A DNA stretch of 64,000 nt from Allocoprococcus comes (GTDB taxonomy: Bacteria > Bacillota > Clostridia > Lachnospirales > Lachnospiraceae), in NCBI RefSeq assembly GCF_013300725.1, contig NZ_JAAIMM010000009.1, forward strand, positions 49,063 through 113,062. Reading direction: 5' to 3'. Position numbers and translations under genes: made by a program. The notes under the pieces were generated by a model. That model saw only the letters and a program-made list of their open reading frames with translations. It had not been told where the DNA came from and searched no databases. Shown piece by piece: positions 60,376 through 64,000 of the stretch (position 1 is its first letter; each line of letters begins with the position of its first letter).

Positions 60376-60522
60376 ATGCATATGGGATTTTTCAGTAATG
60401 CTATCAATATCCTTCAGACACTGGTCGTTGCAATCGGTGCCGGTCTTGGTGTATGGGGAGTAATCAACCTGATGGAAGGTTATGGTAATGACAATCCTGG
60501 CGCGAATGCTCATGTGCGGTAA
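60376..60522 (+). pseudogene. Maff2 fragment from a second ICE
   Basis: 48 codons: MHMGFFSNAINILQTLVVAI, then GAGLGVWGVINLMEGYGNDN, then PGAN and three unrelated codons before TAA. It matches the first two-thirds of the Maff2 protein at 19025 with many silent changes, so it is a related but distinct lineage, not a recent copy. The ribosome site AGGGAGG is intact. The break falls near 60505. An 11-codon leader with its own AGGAGG lies just before (~60299). Confidence 0.8.
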
Positions 60523-60599
60523 AGTAACACACAAGAATTTGATAGACAGCAGCCCCTCTATTCCGAATATTGAGCTACTTTTCACCTTATTACTTTGAG

Positions 60600-60628
60600 G
60601 TAAGTATCTTACGCCAAAGTGCGTACTT
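60600..60628 (+). promoter_or_regulatory. HxlR-type operator before the DUF1349 gene
   Basis: GTAAGTATCTTAC (60600-60612) overlaps a 26-base stretch that begins AGTATC (60603) and ends GTGCGTACTT (60628). The same two elements, with the same 26-base spacing, are found between the HxlR gene and the reductase gene (61707-61754). Confidence 0.6.
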
Positions 60629-60688
60629 TACAAAGGCTTTCTATGGAACTATGATAAGTTTGTGGCTTTCAACAAGGAGGACGTTTCT

Positions 60689-61279
60689 ATGGATTTCAAA
60701 TGGCTAAATGAGGGACAGGTAAAAACGAATGGGGACAAGATAGAAATATTTGCTCCCGCACAAAGCGATTTTTTCTTTAACAACGGCGCAATCGGAGAAG
60801 AAGGAATCACGCCGTAATCTTTGTGCAACGCTCCGTTTTATTACACAGAGATTACGGGCGATTTTGTAATGAGAGTAAAGGTATCACATGACTTTAAAGA
60901 TACCTATGATTCTGCTTCCATTATGGTAATGCAGGACATGAAAAACTGGGCGAAAGCGTGCTTTGAAATGACGGATTTTGGAACACACGCCGCAGTCAGC
61001 GTTATCGCACGAAACGGAGAATCAGACGACGCAAACGGGTGCAATATTGACGGTAACATAGCATGGCTACAGGTGTGCAGATGTGGAAACTCTTTTGCGT
61101 TTCATTACTCCGTTGACGGAAAGAACTTTTACATGATGAGGTTTTTCAATCTTCCTGCGGGCAACACTGTAAAAGTGGGGCTGCTTGCACAAGCTCCTGT
61201 TGGAAACAGAGGAAGCAGAGTTTATTCAAACCTCACATTCGAGCAGAAAACAGTAAAAAATATCCGTATGGGCGAATAA
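60689..61279 (+). pseudogene. DUF1349 protein with an ochre stop
   Basis: ATG 60689 behind AAGGAGGAC opens a 197-codon frame reading MDFKWLNEGQVKTNGDKIEI, interrupted by TAA at 60815-60817, then continuing SLCNAPFYYTEITGDFVMRV to the natural stop. DUF1349 proteins have a concanavalin-like beta-sandwich fold and are about this length; function is uncertain. The stop splits it after 42 codons. The promoter carries the HxlR-type operator. Confidence 0.8.
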
Positions 61280-61356
61280 GAAATTATGTGCCGCTATCAC
61301 AAGCGAAATGCAATGAAGAAGCAGACCGAAACCGTTTCAGATTTCAGTCTGCTTTT

Positions 61357-61689
61357 TTACAATCTGTTTTCTTCTCCCCAATCGCACATTGTTTCCAATA
61401 TAGGAATGAGAGATTTTCCACGCTCTGTAAGACTGTATTCGACTTTGGGGGGAATTTGCGGATATTCTTCTCTATGGACTAATTTATCTGCTTCTAATTC
61501 TTTCAAGGTAGAGCTTAATGTTTTATAGGAGATTTCATCAATGTATTTTTTCATTTCATTGAAACGGACAACGCCAAACTCAGCCAGAACATATAGTATC
61601 GTCATTTTATATTTTCCGTTAATCAGAGATAAAGTGTAGCTAAATCCTGTACTTCTAAAGCATTCATTTGAAATATTACGTTCACTCAT
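61357..61689 (-). CDS. HxlR-family transcriptional regulator
   Basis: A 110-residue winged-helix protein: LSLINGKYKMTILYVLAEFG, RFNEMKKYIDEISYKTLSST, LKELEADKLVHREEYPQIPP and KVEYSLTERGKSLIPILETM. This is the complete HxlR pattern. It is divergent from the flavin reductase gene, with shared operator-like sequence between them. HxlR proteins often sense oxidants or aldehydes through a Cys; here Cys are at residues 10 and 103. Confidence 0.9.
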   Translation of the reverse strand: MSERNISNECFRSTGFSYTLSLINGKYKMTILYVLAEFGVVRFNEMKKYIDEISYKTLSSTLKELEADKLVHREEYPQIPPKVEYSLTERGKSLIPILETMCDWGEENRL

Positions 61690-61706
61690 TTTACACTTTC
61701 CTTTTC

Positions 61707-61754
61707 GTAAGTATATTACACGAATTTTAGTATCGCACTTAATTGTGCGTACTT
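61707..61754 (+). promoter_or_regulatory. HxlR-type operator region before the flavin reductase gene
   Basis: GTAAGTATATTAC (61707-61719), then a 26-base unit from AGTATC (61729) to GTGCGTACTT (61754) containing inverted GCAC/GTGC arms. It parallels 60600-60628, so one regulator probably acts at both. Confidence 0.6.
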
Positions 61755-61835
61755 GATTTTCATTTCATTCTTGCTATTATGATAATATCGAAAGAGGGAA
61801 AAGTCAATCCCGCTATCATAAGGAGGATCAATTTT

Positions 61836-62381
61836 ATGAGCAAAAAAATTGTTGTAATCACAGGCAGCCCCCGCAAAAAAGGAAACAGCTTCGCAATGAC
61901 AGCGGCTTTTATCAAAGCTGCGGAAGAAAAAGGACATACGGTAAAGCGGTTTGACGCTGCCATGATGAATGTGAGTGGTTGCCATGCCTGCGAAACATGC
62001 TTTAAGACAGGAAAAGCCTGTTCATTTGATGATGATTTCAATGTGATAGCCCCGGCTATTCAGGAAGCCGACGCTATTGTTTTTTCCATGCCGGTTTACT
62101 GGTACACGATTCCGTCACAGATAAAGGCGGTCATTGATAAGCTGTTTTCATTCTATCATGCAGAGGTAGACCTTTCTGGAAAAGAATACGCTATCATTAC
62201 TTGCTGCGAGGAAGATGATAAATCTGTCATGGACGGTATTCGGATTCCTATTGAACGGTCTGCTGCATTGTTGAAATGGAAAATGGTCGGTGCGGTAATG
62301 ATTCCCGCAGTTGTAAATACAGGCGATATTGACAAGACAGATGGGTGCGAACAGGCAGCGACTTTAGCTGATAAATTCTAA
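61836..62381 (+). CDS. Flavodoxin-like NAD(P)H-dependent FMN reductase
   Basis: 181 residues from ATG 61836 behind AAGGAGG. The N-terminal flavin-binding loop is ITGSPRKKGNSFAM; CHACETCFKTGKACSFDDDF is a Cys-rich insert typical of the iron-sulfur flavoprotein-like group. MPVYWYTIPSQIKAVIDKLF forms the second flavin contact. It probably reduces quinones or other oxidants, and the divergent HxlR regulator fits an oxidative or electrophile response. Confidence 0.85.
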   Translation: MSKKIVVITGSPRKKGNSFAMTAAFIKAAEEKGHTVKRFDAAMMNVSGCHACETCFKTGKACSFDDDFNVIAPAIQEADAIVFSMPVYWYTIPSQIKAVIDKLFSFYHAEVDLSGKEYAIITCCEEDDKSVMDGIRIPIERSAALLKWKMVGAVMIPAVVNTGDIDKTDGCEQAATLADKF

Positions 62382-62492
62382 TTGCAAACTATCTATCAGA
62401 TATTTCTACTCTGTTTAGAAATAGCAAAGCCAGCCGGAGCAGTCAACGGTCAAGATGAACTGGCATGCGCCCTGAACTGCTCCTCTGATCAT

Positions 62493-63296
62493 TTACATGG
62501 TCTCATTTTCAAATTTTTCTGTATACTTTTTCTGGATCAAATCCACTAACTCCGGTGCCTTTCCTCCGATCGGGGTGCCGTTCATTTCGCAGACCGGGGA
62601 GCAGAATTTTGTGGAGCTGGAGACGATGATCTCGTCGACGATGATCCCGTTATCCTTGCAGATCTGGATGATGTGCATTCTTGTGATTCCCGGTAAAATA
62701 TAGTGGTCTGTCGGGTGGGTCTTAAATACGCCGTCCTTGATGATGGAAACGTTGCTGTGGGCACACTCGGTGACGATATCACCGCGGTGGAAGACGCACT
62801 CGCCGCATCCGAGAGACTCCGCTTTCTCTGCCGCCATGACGTTGACGAGAAGGTTTAATGTCTTGATATTGCAGTGGAGGAAACGGGTGTCTTCCATGTC
62901 TGTAAGTTTCAGACGTTTGCTGGAGTCAGCCGATTTCCCAGGCTTCATGAAAATCCAGAGATTCGGCTTTGTGCCTGCAGCTGGGAACTGGTGCTGACGG
63001 ATGCCGGTTCCCCGGGTCATCTGCCAGTAGATGAAGATATCCTTATCGTCCATTTTTGCCAGCATATCGTAGAGGATCGCCGCAAGCTCGTCCTTTGTGT
63101 AAGGGATATCGATCTTAATGAGTCCGGCGCTGTTGAAGAAACGGTCCAGGTGCTCTTTTAAAGCGAAGATCTTTCCGTTTCTCGCCAGTGTCGCCTCGTA
63201 CACACCATCACCGAAATAACATGCGCGGTCGTTCATCGGAACGGTCATCTCTTCCAGAGGTCCGAATTTACCGTTGTAGTAGCCAAGTGTTTTCAT
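62493..63296 (-). CDS. Aminotransferase class IV (D-amino-acid aminotransferase-like)
   Basis: A 267-residue PLP enzyme starting MKTLGYYNGKFGPLEEMTVP behind CAGGAGGAAA. Family features: DRACYFGDGVYEATLARNGK, Lys in LHCNIKTLNLLVNVMAAEKA (PLP Schiff base, ~144), and VTECAHSNVSIIKDG then LPGITR. It resembles D-alanine/D-glutamate transaminases, which supply D-amino acids for peptidoglycan; branched-chain or aminodeoxychorismate lyase activity is the alternative. Codon use is more GC-rich than its neighbours. Confidence 0.85.
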   Translation of the reverse strand: MKTLGYYNGKFGPLEEMTVPMNDRACYFGDGVYEATLARNGKIFALKEHLDRFFNSAGLIKIDIPYTKDELAAILYDMLAKMDDKDIFIYWQMTRGTGIRQHQFPAAGTKPNLWIFMKPGKSADSSKRLKLTDMEDTRFLHCNIKTLNLLVNVMAAEKAESLGCGECVFHRGDIVTECAHSNVSIIKDGVFKTHPTDHYILPGITRMHIIQICKDNGIIVDEIIVSSSTKFCSPVCEMNGTPIGGKAPELVDLIQKKYTEKFENETM

Positions 63297-63450
63297 TTAC
63301 ATTTCCTCCTGAATTTACGAAAAATTTTTCGGATATAACTGAAATATTCTATCGCTATCATAGCATGGAACAGGAGGAAAGTAAAGGAAAGAGGAAGGAT
63401 TTCAGCTAATGTTTTTGGACATATTGTATAAAAGGTCCTATATTTTCCCA

Positions 63451-63479
63451 TTGTCATATGTAAAATTTTTCTGTATAAT
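63451..63479 (+). promoter_or_regulatory. Strong sigma-A promoter
   Basis: TTGTCA (63451-63456), 17 bases, TATAAT (63474-63479). Transcription would start near 63486 and run into a structured region with no ORF. Confidence 0.75.
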
Positions 63480-63496
63480 ATAGAATAATTATAACT

Positions 63497-63617
63497 GTTC
63501 AGTAGGTCTGCGCATTTACTGCGCTGACCGTAAGAAAAATTAGGCTGGAAGGCAAAAATCCTATCGGAGCAGCTGATTTGGAATGGATTTTTGCGCGTAA
63601 CTGTGAGGGTACTGAAC
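63497..63617 (+). ncRNA. Unidentified structured RNA candidate (three-way junction)
   Basis: GTTCAGTA (63497-63504) pairs perfectly with TACTGAAC (63610-63617). Inside are GGTCTGCGC/GCGCTGACC (63505-63529) and GCAAAAATCC/GGATTTTTGC (63552-63594). This makes a closed three-way junction of 121 bases directly behind a strong promoter. The segment CGTAACTGTGAGG recalls the conserved end of cobalamin riboswitches, but other conserved boxes are not convincing. It may be a riboswitch leader or a small RNA. The remainder of 63297-63870 shows no gene. Confidence 0.5.
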
Positions 63618-63870
63618 CAATGTCATTTAGTTAACGTTTAATAGGGAGCGAATTCTTACAGAACAAATTACAGATGGGCCTTAGTGGAACAGTTTTACAG
63701 ATATGTTTACGATTTACTCATGAAGGAAAGCACGACAAAAAGACAGATTGCAAATCTGCCTCAAAACGGATTATAATGATGCAAGTAGCCTTGCCCATAT
63801 TTCCTGTTTCACGTATTCGGGTTTATATGCATGGAAATTACTCAGCCCAATGGTATATTTCAGTTTCCTG

Positions 63871-63946
63871 AAGAGTTACAGGAAATCCTAGGAGTCAGCA
63901 GACCTACTATTTATAACCTTTTAAAGAAAAAGGAATTCCGGTGGAT
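63871..63946 (+). pseudogene. Fragment of the ICE Xis-like HTH gene
   Basis: 76 bases matching 48110-48185 with two differences. They encode EELQEILGVSRPTIYNLLKK then KEFRW before the sequence diverges. The start and the last third are missing. It marks the far end of ICE-derived debris that begins with the Maff2 fragment at 60376. Confidence 0.85.
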
Positions 63947-63953
63947 GATATGC

Positions 63954-63999
63954 TACCCTCATATAGGACAATGAAATATAAAAGTCCTATATGGGGGTA
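63954..63999. repeat. 16 bp inverted repeat at the window edge
   Basis: TACCCTCATATAGGAC (63954-63969) and GTCCTATATGGGGGTA (63984-63999) pair at 15 of 16 positions, plus one G-T pair. TATAAAAGGTCCTATAT near 63427 repeats the TATAAAAG-TCCTATAT of the right arm. Confidence 0.7.
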
Positions 64000-64000
64000 T

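Noticed and set aside
59845..61279. Stop-codon suppression explaining both broken frames (doc and DUF1349)
   Set aside because: The two stops differ (TAG and TAA) and other genes here use both as normal ends, so ordinary decay is more likely.
63497..63617. Retron msr/msd RNA
   Set aside because: Complementary ends are present, but no reverse transcriptase follows within the window and the hairpins are short.
1..64000. CRISPR arrays or rRNA genes
   Set aside because: No regularly spaced repeats of 24-40 bases and no rRNA-like sequence were seen; the only tRNA sequence is the 3' fragment at 51203.

Overview
The window looks like a gut Firmicute of the Lachnospiraceae/Clostridia type. The evidence is low-GC DNA with AGGAGG ribosome sites, Maff2, PcfB, VirD4, TTRAP and YodL conjugation proteins, Tn4451-style TnpV/TnpW, and a host tail of envelope and two-component genes. 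The species assignment is inference. Bases 1 to about 51,244 are one integrative conjugative element (ICE) whose left end lies outside the window. Its right end is a 3' tRNA fragment (51,203-51,244, probably tRNA-Arg with a CCT anticodon) next to the ICE integrase. Bases 51,245-64,000 are chromosome plus debris of a second, related ICE.

The ICE is nested. Its coupling-protein gene (virD4/traG) is cut twice: by a 2.75 kb group II intron (5557-8307) and by a 9.5 kb Tn4451-like serine-recombinase mobilizable element (8532-18053). Removing both at the boundaries read here gives an exact 608-codon frame. The 9.5 kb element carries its recombinase, TnpV, a lactococcin-972-type ABC exporter, a MOBQ-like oriT, a DUF3847 protein, a MobA/MobL relaxase, a primase/helicase and TnpW. 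After virD4 the ICE continues with Maff2 and a VirB6-like gene. That gene stops early and is joined directly to the 3' part of a DUF5688 gene, so the genes expected between them (VirB4 and the rest of the transfer machine) appear to be deleted. Next come the ArdC/YodL, TTRAP and YodL-like genes, a small XRE-controlled unit, and a minus-strand operon of MobC, relaxase, a small nucleotide-metabolism-like protein, ThyX, dUTPase and XRE.

Between the ICE oriT (about 29.0-29.1 kb) and its excision/integration genes (48.1-50.8 kb) lies about 19 kb of cargo. It starts with a GNAT gene with an odd C-terminus, an ABC exporter with its own two-component system, and a TipAS-type MerR regulator. An 11.4 kb tyrosine-integrase mobilizable element (36,280-47,701) follows, with another two-component/ABC exporter module, a relaxase with overlapping coiled-coil genes, a MOBQ-like oriT, Xis, XRE and integrase. 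A 40 bp imperfect inverted repeat (29,214-29,253 and 48,001-48,040) flanks this cargo. Three ABC exporter modules of the peptide-defence type thus sit in three mobile layers.

The chromosome to the right holds a truncated MarR gene and an envelope cluster (phospholipase D, two-component system, FUSC transporter, phosphatidylglycerophosphate synthase). It also has two DUF4143 ATPases (one headless), a Phd/Doc module whose toxin has an amber stop, and a DUF1349 gene with an ochre stop. An HxlR regulator, a flavodoxin-like reductase and a D-amino-acid aminotransferase follow. Fragments of Maff2 (60.4 kb) and of the ICE HTH/Xis gene (63.9 kb) mark a decayed second ICE. A strong promoter at 63,451 precedes an unidentified structured RNA candidate.
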